From CAZOOA01 sp964581355 (GTDB taxonomy: Bacteria > Bacillota > Dethiobacteria > DTU022 > UBA8154), in NCBI GenBank assembly GCA_964581355.1, contig CAZOOA010000054.1:1-20304 (forward strand): a DNA stretch of 20,304 nt, written 5' to 3'. How positions within the stretch are numbered: position 1 is the first letter of the stretch; every line of letters begins with the position of its first letter. This document shows, piece by piece, positions 8,089-15,609 of the stretch. The notes below the pieces were generated by a model. That model was not told where the DNA came from, did no database searches, and worked only from the letters and a program-made list of their open reading frames with translations. The position numbers and the translations under genes are program-made.

Positions 8089-8118
8089 ACTTAAATAAAA
8101 ACTTAAGGAGGTTCTATA

Positions 8119-9150
8119 ATGAAAGTGGTAGGCATGAAAACTCCCGGTCCAGGTATTGACGTCTTTGAAATGGATGACCCCAAAATTAAACCCGATGAAC
8201 TGCTCGTCGAAGTTAAGTCAACCAGTATTTGCGGAAGCGATATGCACTGGTACCGCTGGGATCCCCTGGCCAGCAACCGTAATGTCACTTTCCCCACAGT
8301 ATTAGGACATGAGTTAGCCGGAATCGTCATTGAAAAAGGAGACCGGGTGGAAAATTTCGATATTGGCGACCATGTAAGCGTCGAAACGCACATTCCCTGT
8401 AAAAAATGTATAACCTGCCGGACAGGCAAGCAGCATTTGTGCCCGGACTTGGGTATTTTTGGCATGGACACTACCTATGGGGCCTTTTGTGAACGAGTAC
8501 CTGTGCCTGAGCAGGTGGCAGTCAAAATACCTAAATCCATTTCTTTTGATGAAGCCGCATGCCTGGAACCCCTGGGAGTTGTCTTGAACACCCTTGGCCA
8601 TACCGGGCTTAAGCCAGGAAACACCTTGGCCATACTCGGTTGCGGACCTTTAGGGCTGATGCTGCAGAAAATTGCCCTAAACTCAGGTGCTGCAGCGGTC
8701 TTTGCTACAGATATAAGTGAATACAGGTTAAAAATGTGCCGGGAATTGGGCTTGGACCTGGCATTAAATCCCCTGGAGGTTGACCCTGTTGCTGCAATAA
8801 AAGATAAATTGAACGGTTCAGGCGTCGATATTGTCATTGAAGCTTCAGGCTCAAAAGAAGCCGTTGAACAAGCCCTGGAGCTGGTAAACCCTGCAGGGAC
8901 GGTTGTTCAACTGGGCACCATTGCCCCTGTAGAAATTAATCTCATGAAAATTATTCTGAAAGAAATTATTTTCACGGGAAACTTTGGACGAGAAATGTTC
9001 AGCACTTGGGAAAGGGCGATCAGGTTAGTTGAGTCCAAGAAATATTCACCTAATCATACGGTCACCCATAAGTTTCCATTTGATGAGGCAGTAACAGCCT
9101 TTACACTGCTTGAAAAAGGAAAAGCAGGAAAGGTATTGCTGATCCCTTGA
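8119..9150 (+). CDS. Zinc-dependent medium-chain alcohol dehydrogenase (threonine/polyol/butanediol dehydrogenase-like)
   Basis: A 343-residue MDR enzyme expected to oxidise a secondary alcohol, diol or hydroxy-amino acid with NAD. Catalytic zinc ligands are Cys38, His64 and Glu65, with Glu150 nearby. ICGSDMHWY at 37-45 has the Ser40/His43 relay seen in threonine dehydrogenase-like members. Structural-zinc cysteines are 94, 97, 100 and 108. The cofactor motif GCGPLG is at 174-179, and Asp198 after beta-2 favours NAD. The ribosome binding site AAGGAGG is 7 nt before the ATG. It is the only rightward gene between two leftward operons, with its own sigma-54 promoter and a strong terminator. Next to an acetoin-type E1/E2 set, a 2,3-butanediol or similar vicinal-diol substrate is plausible but unproven; L-threonine dehydrogenase is the main alternative. 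Confidence 0.94.
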   Translation: MKVVGMKTPGPGIDVFEMDDPKIKPDELLVEVKSTSICGSDMHWYRWDPLASNRNVTFPTVLGHELAGIVIEKGDRVENFDIGDHVSVETHIPCKKCITCRTGKQHLCPDLGIFGMDTTYGAFCERVPVPEQVAVKIPKSISFDEAACLEPLGVVLNTLGHTGLKPGNTLAILGCGPLGLMLQKIALNSGAAAVFATDISEYRLKMCRELGLDLALNPLEVDPVAAIKDKLNGSGVDIVIEASGSKEAVEQALELVNPAGTVVQLGTIAPVEINLMKIILKEIIFTGNFGREMFSTWERAIRLVESKKYSPNHTVTHKFPFDEAVTAFTLLEKGKAGKVLLIP

Positions 9151-9188
9151 GAGAAGACAACTGCTATAAACCGATTGAGCATAAATTC

Positions 9189-9222
9189 TCCCGGCCCCTA
9201 AAACTGGGGCCGGGACTTTTAA
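9189..9222 (+). terminator. Rho-independent terminator after the alcohol dehydrogenase
   Basis: CCCGGCCCC (9190-9198), loop TAAAACT, GGGGCCGGG (9206-9214), extended by a T-A pair, then ACTTTTAATT. The 10-bp GC-rich stem is followed by a T-rich tract for rightward transcription. The hairpin also sits 17 bp beyond the end of the converging DUF35 gene and may stop leftward transcripts, although the tract on that side is poor in U. Confidence 0.9.
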
Positions 9223-9239
9223 TTAATAACTCCAGGACA

Positions 9240-9647
9240 TTAGCGGGTTTCCAGGTGAAAAGTCATTGCCACACGTTCACCGGCTGAATAAGTATCACCG
9301 GGAAGCACCTTATGTCCTAACCTGACCTGTTTCCCGATCAATTCGATAGTAGCCTCATTGGCAGGCAGGTCTTCGACATTTCCCATCACCCAGGGGCCTT
9401 CTTCCAGTTCCACAAGGGCAATGACATTATCAGGCTGAAAACCTTCAGGTGGAACCCTGATAATTGTATATGTTTTAATTACACCCTTTTTTCCCAATTC
9501 TTCAATTTCCAGGTTTTCACTGCCGCAACCGAAACATACAAGCTTTGGGGGAGCTGTATACGCCCCGCAATCATTACACCTCAAACCCAACAGCTTTTCC
9601 TGTTTTAAGCCCTCGGCAAATTGCTGGTATGTCAACTTATAGGCCAC
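9240..9647 (-). CDS. DUF35 zinc-ribbon/OB-fold protein, thiolase partner
   Basis: A 135-residue protein with an N-terminal rubredoxin-like zinc ribbon (Cys24-x2-Cys27 and Cys38-x2-Cys41) and a C-terminal OB-like domain (about 50-130). Family members bind SCP2-type thiolases or related enzymes as CoA-binding or scaffolding subunits: BbsA with BbsB in anaerobic toluene degradation, and the archaeal acetoacetyl-CoA thiolase/HMG-CoA synthase complex. The start is GTG at 9645-9647, only 3 bp after the thiolase stop codon, with AAGGGGA in the thiolase end serving as its ribosome binding site. This indicates coupled translation and a complex with the thiolase. It is the last gene of the seven-gene leftward run and faces the dehydrogenase terminator. 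Confidence 0.92.
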   Translation of the reverse strand: MAYKLTYQQFAEGLKQEKLLGLRCNDCGAYTAPPKLVCFGCGSENLEIEELGKKGVIKTYTIIRVPPEGFQPDNVIALVELEEGPWVMGNVEDLPANEATIELIGKQVRLGHKVLPGDTYSAGERVAMTFHLETR

Positions 9648-9650
9648 CGT

Positions 9651-10820
9651 TTACCATCCCCTTTTAAGTATTAAATTTACTATTGTGCAAAGGTCGCCAC
9701 CAAGGGTGTCAGTTATCCCGATCCGGGCATTTTCTACCTGCCTGTCTCCACATTCACCCTTAAGCTGCTTAACGATTTCATAAACCTGGGCAGCACCCGT
9801 AGCCCCAATGGGATGTCCTTTTGCTTTTAATCCCCCTGAAGGATTAATTGGAATGGTTCCCTGCAAGCCCGTCTTTCCTTCCTGGGCGGCATAAGACCCT
9901 TCCCCATCATTAAAGAAACCCAACCCTTCTGTAGCTACAATCTCCGCAATAGTAAAACAGTCATGAAGCTCACACACATCAATTTCTTCCGGCCCAATGC
10001 CAGCCATTTCATAAGCTTTTTTCGAGGATATTCTTCTGGCTTGAACCAGGGTAAGGTCCCGCTGGTCACCTAAGTTGCCGGCAGAAGCTTGTCCTGCACC
10101 AGCAATAATTACCGGTTTTTCTGTCATTTTCTTTGCCTTTTCCAGGGTGGTTAGTACTACCGCTGCGGCTCCATCAGAAAAAGGGCAGCAATCAAAAAGC
10201 TGCAATGGATCAGCAATCATGGCACTGTTAAGCACGTGTTCCGGGGTTATTTCTTTTCTGAACTGGGCTTTTTCATTAAAGCATCCATTTTTATGGTTTT
10301 TTACGGCAACCATGGCCATATGCTCTTTAAGCCGGGAAAGAGGAAGAGCATACTTGTCCGCGTACATGTGTGCAATCATCCCGAAAACACCGGGAAAAGT
10401 TATGCCTGTCGGGGATTCGTAACGTGAATCACTGCCCATGGCAAAAGTGCGTGTAGCCAAAGATGTCCCCATAACCGTACATCTTTCTGTCCCGCCAGCC
10501 AAAACCAGGTCATACTGCCCGGAAGCAACCAACATGTAAGCATCTCTTACTGCAACTGCCCCGGACGCACAGGCTCCCTCAAATCTCGTAGCGGGGATAT
10601 GTGGTATGCCAAGCTGGGCAGCAGCAAAAGAAGCCATAACTGCCTGCCCTTCTTCAAAATCTCCAAATACATTGCCCAGGAATAATGCCTCGATATCTTT
10701 TGTCCCAATGCCGGCATCCTGGACAGCTTCCCAGGCGGCAGAAGCAAACAGTTCAACGCAAGTTTTTTCAGAAACTCCAAAAGGTGTCATTCCAACCCCT
10801 AACGCTACAACCTCTCTCAT
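9651..10820 (-). CDS. SCP2-type thiolase (acyl-CoA acetyltransferase-like)
   Basis: A 389-residue thiolase-fold enzyme expected to cleave a 3-oxoacyl-CoA with CoA, or the reverse. The nucleophile is Cys84 in EGACASG. The HDCF motif at 286-289 replaces the NEAF of classical thiolases, which marks the SCP2/non-FadA branch. GHPIGATG at 335-342 supplies His336. The second cysteine motif CxG of classical thiolases is not obvious near the C-terminus, where DTLGGDLCTI is found instead. The ATG has GGAGGTG about 7 nt upstream. It lies 25 bp after the 3-hydroxyacyl-CoA dehydrogenase gene and immediately before the DUF35 partner. That context suggests the last step of a beta-oxidation-like sequence on an unusual 3-oxoacyl-CoA, possibly as a two-subunit enzyme. 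The exact substrate is unknown. Confidence 0.94.
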   Translation of the reverse strand: MREVVALGVGMTPFGVSEKTCVELFASAAWEAVQDAGIGTKDIEALFLGNVFGDFEEGQAVMASFAAAQLGIPHIPATRFEGACASGAVAVRDAYMLVASGQYDLVLAGGTERCTVMGTSLATRTFAMGSDSRYESPTGITFPGVFGMIAHMYADKYALPLSRLKEHMAMVAVKNHKNGCFNEKAQFRKEITPEHVLNSAMIADPLQLFDCCPFSDGAAAVVLTTLEKAKKMTEKPVIIAGAGQASAGNLGDQRDLTLVQARRISSKKAYEMAGIGPEEIDVCELHDCFTIAEIVATEGLGFFNDGEGSYAAQEGKTGLQGTIPINPSGGLKAKGHPIGATGAAQVYEIVKQLKGECGDRQVENARIGITDTLGGDLCTIVNLILKRGW

Positions 10821-10845
10821 ATTTTCACCTCCCTGGTGAACTTAA

Positions 10846-11697
10846 CTAACTATAATCGTAAACACCTTTACCTGTCTTTCTTCCCAACCTGCCGGCCTTG
10901 ACATACTTCACAAGCAACGGGCAGGGACGGTACTTGTCACCCATACTTTCATGCAGGTACTCTACTACATCCAACAAAATATCCAATCCTGTCAAGTCAG
11001 CAAGCTCCAGGGGGCCCATGGGGAAATTTAGTCCCAGCCTGACTGCTTTGTCTATATCCTCCGGGGTTCCCAATCCTTCCTGCAGCATATAAAAAGCTTC
11101 ATTGTTTAATATTGCGATGGCTCGACTGGTTACAAAGCCGGGGGCCTCGTTAATTTCCACCGTTTCCTTGCCCATCTGGTGAGAAACCTGCTCCACTATT
11201 TTAAATGTCTCCGCCGAGGTTTCCAGTCCCTTAACAATTTCCACCAACCGCATAATATGCACCGGGTTAAAAAAGTGCATGGAAACCACTTTCTCAGGCC
11301 TCTTGGTGGCTGCCGCCAACTCTGTGATGCTTTTAGCCGAAGTGTTCGTGGCAAAAATGGTATGGGGTGGACACAATTCTTCCAATTTTTTATAAAGTTC
11401 CAGTTTAATTTCCAGCACCTCGGGGGCCGCTTCAATGACCAGCTCTACATCTTTAACGGCAGCAGACAAATCAGTAAAAGTTTTGATCCGTTCTATCGCC
11501 TGCTCGGCTTTGTCCTGCTCAACCTTTCCTTTTTCCACTCCTTTTTTTATGTTTTGTTTTACTTTTTCTACAGCCTTTTCCAGCTGTTCTTCACTAACAT
11601 CATATAGTGCAACATCAAACCCACCCAGGGAAGCCACATGGGCAATCCCGTGTCCCATTGTACCACTACCAATAACTGCGATTTTTTGCACCTGCAT
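10846..11697 (-). CDS. 3-hydroxyacyl-CoA dehydrogenase (3-hydroxybutyryl-CoA dehydrogenase-like)
   Basis: A 283-residue NAD-dependent L-3-hydroxyacyl-CoA dehydrogenase of monofunctional Hbd length. It has the cofactor motif GSGTMG at 10-15, Ser120, catalytic His141 in HFFNP (141-145), and Glu153 in the catalytic dyad. The position that is usually Asn in the PGFxxNR motif is Ser191 (PGFVTSR), a conservative variation. The C-terminal dimerisation domain contains GPLELADLTGLD (228-239) and GRKTGKGVYDY. The frame opens with TTG at 11710-11712, but GGGAGGG at 11704-11710 is the ribosome binding site for the ATG at 11695-11697, so the shorter form is right. Gaps are 30 bp to the upstream ligase gene and 25 bp to the thiolase gene, consistent with one operon. 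Confidence 0.95.
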   Translation of the reverse strand: MQVQKIAVIGSGTMGHGIAHVASLGGFDVALYDVSEEQLEKAVEKVKQNIKKGVEKGKVEQDKAEQAIERIKTFTDLSAAVKDVELVIEAAPEVLEIKLELYKKLEELCPPHTIFATNTSAKSITELAAATKRPEKVVSMHFFNPVHIMRLVEIVKGLETSAETFKIVEQVSHQMGKETVEINEAPGFVTSRAIAILNNEAFYMLQEGLGTPEDIDKAVRLGLNFPMGPLELADLTGLDILLDVVEYLHESMGDKYRPCPLLVKYVKAGRLGRKTGKGVYDYS

Positions 11698-11703
11698 TTT
11701 TTT

Positions 11704-11710
11704 CCCTCCC
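11704..11710 (-). promoter_or_regulatory. Shine-Dalgarno site fixing the 3-hydroxyacyl-CoA dehydrogenase start
   Basis: The minus strand reads GGGAGGG, 6 nt before the ATG at 11695-11697. It lies inside the five-codon upstream extension of the frame and so argues against that extension. Confidence 0.8.
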
Positions 11711-11727
11711 AAGTTTTTTGTAAGAAA

Positions 11728-13233
11728 TTACTGCATATAACTTGCCCTAAGCTCCCTTTTTAGAACCTTTCCAACTGTATTTTTGGGCAATTCCTCAACA
11801 AACTGCAAGCTTTGGGGCAGCTTGTATTTCGCCACCCGCTCACCCAAATAATTCATGATCTCCTCTTCCGAGGCTTGGACTCCCTGGCTTAAAACCACGA
11901 AAGCTTTTCCCTGTTCCCCGTATTTTTCATCTGGAATTCCAATCACTGCCGCCTCACTGACTTTGGGATGAGCAAATAAAACCTCCTCAATTTCGCGCGG
12001 GTAAACATTGCGCCCTCCCCTGATGTACATATCCTTTATCCTGTCTACCACGTAGTAATAGTTGTCTTGATCTTTTTTGACCAGATCCCCGGTATGAAGC
12101 CACCCCTGCCTCATAGCTTCTTCAGTTTCTTTTTCTTTTTGATAATAACCCTTCATAATGTTCGGACCTTTTACTACAAGTTCACCCACTTCTCCTATGG
12201 GTAGCTCTTCATCTTCTTCACTAAAAACCTTTGCCTCCACACCGGGAATAGTTGGACCAATAGACCCGGCCTTTTGCAAACCATGAAGCGGATTACAGTG
12301 AGTAAGCACCGTGGTCTCCGACAAGCCATAACCTTCAGCGATTGAAACATCGGCTTTTTGTTTAAAACTTATTAAAACTTCCACCGGCAATGAAGCCCCT
12401 CCACTAACACATATCCTCAGCGAGGTTAAATCATAGCTTTCCACGTTGGGGGAATTTACCATCAGGTTGTACATGGTTGGGACTCCAAAGAAAACTGTTG
12501 CTTTTTGTTCATGGATGGTCTTCATCACTTCTTCCGGGTCAAACCTTTCCAGCAGGATAATGGTGGCACCAATATTTACCGGGGATAAAAAGGACTGCAG
12601 CTTTCCGTATGCATGAAAAAGTGGAAGAGCACTGACAAAAAGGTCATCCGGTTTCTCACCATAAAATTTGTTCAGTGTCTCCACCATCCAGGCAATATTC
12701 CCGTGAGTAATCATTGCTCCCTTGGGAAGCCCCGTAGTGCCCGAGGTGTATATTAAATGCATAACGTCTTCCGGGCGCCTGGAAGCTATTTCCTCACGGG
12801 GTGAACCTGCTTCTATTAACCCTGGCAAATTCAGCTTTTCTCCCGGCCCGGCAGTAATAATGTGCTTTAACCCCGGAACTTCAGGCTCTGCTTTTTTTAC
12901 TTTTGGCAACAAATTATTGTCAGAAATAACTGCAACTGAGTCTGAATCATTTAAATGGTAGGCAATTTCGTGAGCAGTAAAGGCAAAATTTAATGGCACA
13001 GCTGTTGCTCCCACAGATGCAATGGCAAAGTAACTAACCAGGTATTCAATGGAATTGTACATAAGCAGGCTGATTTTCTGGGCGGGCAGGATGTCCAGTT
13101 GGCGCAAGCTGTTGGCCAGCCTGTTGACTTTTTCAGAAAACTCACCGTAAGTTAACTTGTCATCCCGGAAAATTACAAACTCTTTTCCCGGATCTCTCGC
13201 AGTGCTTTCCAGCAAGATATTTCTAATGTTCAT
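11728..13233 (-). CDS. AMP-forming acyl-CoA synthetase (long-chain/aryl acid ligase-like)
   Basis: A 501-residue ANL-family ligase. It has P-loop YTSGTTGLPK at 162-171, GYGLSET at 301-307, TGD at 381-383, hinge VVDRIKDMY with Arg398, GGRNVYPREIE at 406-416, and catalytic Lys489 in NTVGKVLKREL. It would form an acyl-CoA from a carboxylic acid, ATP and CoA in the cytoplasm. The ATG at 13231-13233 has GGGAGGAAAGCC directly upstream (7-nt spacing). It sits between the PaaK-like ligase (40 bp) and the 3-hydroxyacyl-CoA dehydrogenase (30 bp) on the same strand. It clearly differs from the 524-residue ligase at 2958-4532, so the two are probably not redundant. The substrate is unknown. Confidence 0.95.
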   Translation of the reverse strand: MNIRNILLESTARDPGKEFVIFRDDKLTYGEFSEKVNRLANSLRQLDILPAQKISLLMYNSIEYLVSYFAIASVGATAVPLNFAFTAHEIAYHLNDSDSVAVISDNNLLPKVKKAEPEVPGLKHIITAGPGEKLNLPGLIEAGSPREEIASRRPEDVMHLIYTSGTTGLPKGAMITHGNIAWMVETLNKFYGEKPDDLFVSALPLFHAYGKLQSFLSPVNIGATIILLERFDPEEVMKTIHEQKATVFFGVPTMYNLMVNSPNVESYDLTSLRICVSGGASLPVEVLISFKQKADVSIAEGYGLSETTVLTHCNPLHGLQKAGSIGPTIPGVEAKVFSEEDEELPIGEVGELVVKGPNIMKGYYQKEKETEEAMRQGWLHTGDLVKKDQDNYYYVVDRIKDMYIRGGRNVYPREIEEVLFAHPKVSEAAVIGIPDEKYGEQGKAFVVLSQGVQASEEEIMNYLGERVAKYKLPQSLQFVEELPKNTVGKVLKRELRASYMQ

Positions 13234-13273
13234 GGCTTTCCTCCCGTTCTTTTAATTGAGGCTGCAGCCCTTT

Positions 13274-14638
13274 TCACTCATTTTTTCGGTTATCCACCAC
13301 TCTTCTAGCTTTAAACAGAGTTTCGTCCAGTGTTCCAGGCTCAACAACCCTGACAGAAATTCGAATGCCGATCTTCGTTTTCAAATCCTCAAAAGCTTGT
13401 TCCGTCAGTCGTTTTTTCAAGTTTTCCTTTTCTTCTTCTCCCAGGTTCTGCAGTGCTCCAGGGCTGCATTCAACTTCAACAGATAACTCATCCATGGCTC
13501 CTTTTTTATCAACTACAATTATAAATTCTTTCCCCAACCCGGAAATTTGTCGCAAAATATCTTCAATTGCACTGGGATAAATGTTTACGCCCCGAATCAC
13601 AAGCATATCGTCCAGCCGGCCAATAATACCGTAAGGAAGTCGGGGGTAGGTACGACCGCAAGCACAGGGCTCGTCAACCATACAGCTTTCATCACCAGGG
13701 AAAAAGCGGATCATCGGTTGAGATTTTCTCCACAAGTGTGTATAAACGATCCCCCCACGCTCACCCATGGGTGCTGGAACATTCGGATCATTTTTGTTTA
13801 CAATTTCGGTGTAAACTTCATCAGTGATTGTGTGGGGACCGGCTAATTCTTCACACTCAACATTGGTCAGGAAAGGATACATTTCCGATGTCGTCGAAAC
13901 ATCATGCAGCGGTGCCCCCCAGGTTTCTTTAATGATTTTTTTATTTGCCGGCAGGCTGCCGCCAGGCTCACCGCCTGCAATCAGTTTCCTGATAGAGTTT
14001 TCTTTAAGGTTAAAGCCCAGTTCACGGGCTTTCTCCATCAGGTGAAACATGTATGAAATGGTGCTGGTTAAAACGGTCGGTTTGACATGCTCCATCAATT
14101 CCAACTGCCGTTTGCTTTCTGTGGCTCCCACAGGAAAAACTGTGGCTCCCAGCCGCTCCAATCCCTGCAGTGCCCCCCAGCCGCCGAAAAAAACTCCGAA
14201 AGGGAAGCTTAGCTGGACCAAGTCATTGGGCCTGATTCCTGTTATCCAATAGCACATGGCAATGGATTCAGCTCCACGTTCAAAATCTTCTTTAGAAACA
14301 GAATAAAATGTTGGTGCACCTGAGGTGCCACTTGAACCCTGAACCCTGATGGCATCATCTTCATCAGCAATTCCCCTGTATCGACCGAAGGGGGGGAACT
14401 TTTTCTGGTCTTCCACCAGCATGGATTTTTTAATAATGGGGACCTTTGTTGTAAAATCCTCCAAGGTTTTTACCATTTCCGGCTTAAAATTATGGGCATC
14501 GTACAAATCCCGGTAAAAGGGCAGGTTATGATAAACATAATTTAACTGCTCCTTAATGCGTTCCAGGATCACCTTTTCTCTTTCCTTCGGAGCCATCGTT
14601 TCCCGTTGCTCATCCCAGTACTTTGCATATCCAGCCAA
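13274..14638 (-). CDS. Phenylacetate-CoA ligase-like (PaaK-family) enzyme
   Basis: A 454-residue member of the PaaK branch of adenylate-forming enzymes, recognised by GERGGIVYTHLW, the hinge GRLDDML (Arg341, Asp343), RGVNIYPS, and the terminal FKARRVVD (Lys443). Four likely metal ligands typical of PaaK-type proteins are present: Cys262, His269, Cys325 and Cys327. The P-loop is SSGTSGAPTF (102-111), with Ala where SSGTTGKPT enzymes have Lys. The frame opens with GTG, but AGAGGTG (14645-14651) stands 6 nt before the TTG at 14636-14638, which I take as the start. It lies between the SDR (112 bp) and the second acyl-CoA synthetase (40 bp). An aryl or arylacetic acid substrate is suggested by family only; many clostridial homologues have no assigned substrate. 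Confidence 0.92.
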   Translation of the reverse strand: MAGYAKYWDEQRETMAPKEREKVILERIKEQLNYVYHNLPFYRDLYDAHNFKPEMVKTLEDFTTKVPIIKKSMLVEDQKKFPPFGRYRGIADEDDAIRVQGSSGTSGAPTFYSVSKEDFERGAESIAMCYWITGIRPNDLVQLSFPFGVFFGGWGALQGLERLGATVFPVGATESKRQLELMEHVKPTVLTSTISYMFHLMEKARELGFNLKENSIRKLIAGGEPGGSLPANKKIIKETWGAPLHDVSTTSEMYPFLTNVECEELAGPHTITDEVYTEIVNKNDPNVPAPMGERGGIVYTHLWRKSQPMIRFFPGDESCMVDEPCACGRTYPRLPYGIIGRLDDMLVIRGVNIYPSAIEDILRQISGLGKEFIIVVDKKGAMDELSVEVECSPGALQNLGEEEKENLKKRLTEQAFEDLKTKIGIRISVRVVEPGTLDETLFKARRVVDNRKNE

Positions 14639-14644
14639 GAATAC

Positions 14645-14651
14645 CACCTCT
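14645..14651 (-). promoter_or_regulatory. Ribosome binding site that decides the PaaK-like ligase start
   Basis: The minus strand reads AGAGGTG, 6 nt before the TTG at 14636-14638. The alternative GTG start overlaps this site and so would have no ribosome binding site of its own. Confidence 0.6.
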
Positions 14652-14750
14652 TTTGAATTTTTATTGATTAAGATAAATATGCAATATTCATGTTGTACCT
14701 ATTCGCAATAAACCGACCCTGAAAATACACCTCCCTGCAAAGAAATCTTT

Positions 14751-15512
14751 TCATCGTAAATTCAAACTTGTGCTCAAACCTCCGTCTATTTCAATGACTG
14801 CTCCCGTTATAAAATTTGCAAGGTTTGAGGACAAAAAACAAACAAGGGCCGCAACCTCCCCGGGCTCTCCAACCCTGCCCAGGGGTATTTTTTGGATTAA
14901 TTTTTCCCTATTCTTTGGGTCCATTCCCTGCAGCAACTTTGTATTTACAGGCCCCGGGGCCACACAGTTAACATTAATACCATAAGGCGCCAATTCCGAG
15001 GCGGTGGTTTTCGTCAGGCTGACGACCCCACCTTTTGATGCAGAATAATTTGCCTGCCCTGTATTTCCTTTATATGAGACCGAGGATAGATTAATTATTT
15101 TTCCGCCCCTGTTGTTTTTCATGTCGGGCGTTACCGCCTGGGTACAAAGAAAAGTCCCTTTTAAGTTCACATCTATCACCCGGTCCCAATCTTCTTCAGG
15201 CATTTTATCTATAAGGTTATCCATAAAAAGCCCGGCACAATTAACCAGCACATCTATTCTTCCAAATCTTTTTATTACGGATTCGACCATCTTAAAAACT
15301 TCAATTCTCTTGGTCACATCGGCCTGCAGGGCAAATACTTGTTCCTCGCTGCTGTGACCGAGCCCTTCTGAGACATGGTAAACTGCCTCATCCAGGTCAA
15401 CCAGCACCACAAAAGCCTTTTCTTTTATAAGTTCAGCGGCCACAGCTTTTCCAATACCGCCGACCGAACCAGTAACAATGGCCGTTTTACGAACAACCAG
15501 ACCTCTGCCCAT
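14751..15512 (-). CDS. Short-chain dehydrogenase/reductase (FabG-like)
   Basis: A 253-residue classical SDR with TGSVGGIG at 14-21, Asp39 (NAD preference), NCAG at 91-94 in place of the usual NNAG, catalytic Ser143/144, and YSASK at 156-160 (Tyr156, Lys160). The Ser-to-Tyr spacing is normal, unlike the SDR at 2090-2881. The frame opens with GTG at 15519-15521, but AAGGAAG sits about 8 nt before the ATG at 15510-15512, which is preferred. Typical reactions are 3-oxoacyl reduction or oxidation of a secondary alcohol or hydroxyacyl-CoA. It lies between the decarboxylase-family gene and the PaaK-like ligase, with gaps of about 100 bp, and is probably in the same leftward operon. Its substrate cannot be told from sequence. 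Confidence 0.94.
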   Translation of the reverse strand: MGRGLVVRKTAIVTGSVGGIGKAVAAELIKEKAFVVLVDLDEAVYHVSEGLGHSSEEQVFALQADVTKRIEVFKMVESVIKRFGRIDVLVNCAGLFMDNLIDKMPEEDWDRVIDVNLKGTFLCTQAVTPDMKNNRGGKIINLSSVSYKGNTGQANYSASKGGVVSLTKTTASELAPYGINVNCVAPGPVNTKLLQGMDPKNREKLIQKIPLGRVGEPGEVAALVCFLSSNLANFITGAVIEIDGGLSTSLNLR

Positions 15513-15525
15513 GACCCACACTTCC

Positions 15526-15550
15526 TTTTTACATAAGCTTTTTTACATAA
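15526..15550. repeat. 11-bp direct repeat before the FabG-like SDR
   Basis: TTTTTACATAA occurs at 15526-15536 and again at 15540-15550, a 14-bp period, just upstream of the leftward SDR start. It could be chance in AT-rich DNA or a regulator site. No convincing promoter accompanies it. Confidence 0.35.
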
Positions 15551-15609
15551 CCTTTCAAAACTAAAAACATACCTGATAAATACATTTAAGACATGTTAGA
15601 TACAAAGGC

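Larger units (their letters stand above)
7826..8118. other. Divergent control region between E1-alpha and the alcohol dehydrogenase
   Basis: This 293-bp gap has no coding potential I would support. It holds a plus-strand sigma-54 promoter (7913-7929), a 27-bp element shared with the far end of the window (8020-8046), a perfect 8-bp inverted repeat (8043-8050 with 8081-8088), and the strong dehydrogenase ribosome binding site. No minus-strand sigma-54 promoter for the E1/E2 operon is visible. The best minus-strand sigma-A candidate is poor: ATTGTA at 8014-8019 read as a -10 TACAAT, with a 3/6 -35 at 8037-8042. How the E1/E2 operon starts is therefore open. Confidence 0.6.

Noticed and set aside
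10214..10235. TGGCAC followed by GC in the thiolase gene, resembling a sigma-54 promoter.
   Set aside because: GG-GC spacing is 11 bp, the -12 box lacks TT, and it lies inside coding sequence with no gene to serve.
11179..11607. Plus-strand open frame of 142 codons opposite the 3-hydroxyacyl-CoA dehydrogenase.
   Set aside because: It is a Phe-rich mirror of the lysine-rich coding strand, with no family features.
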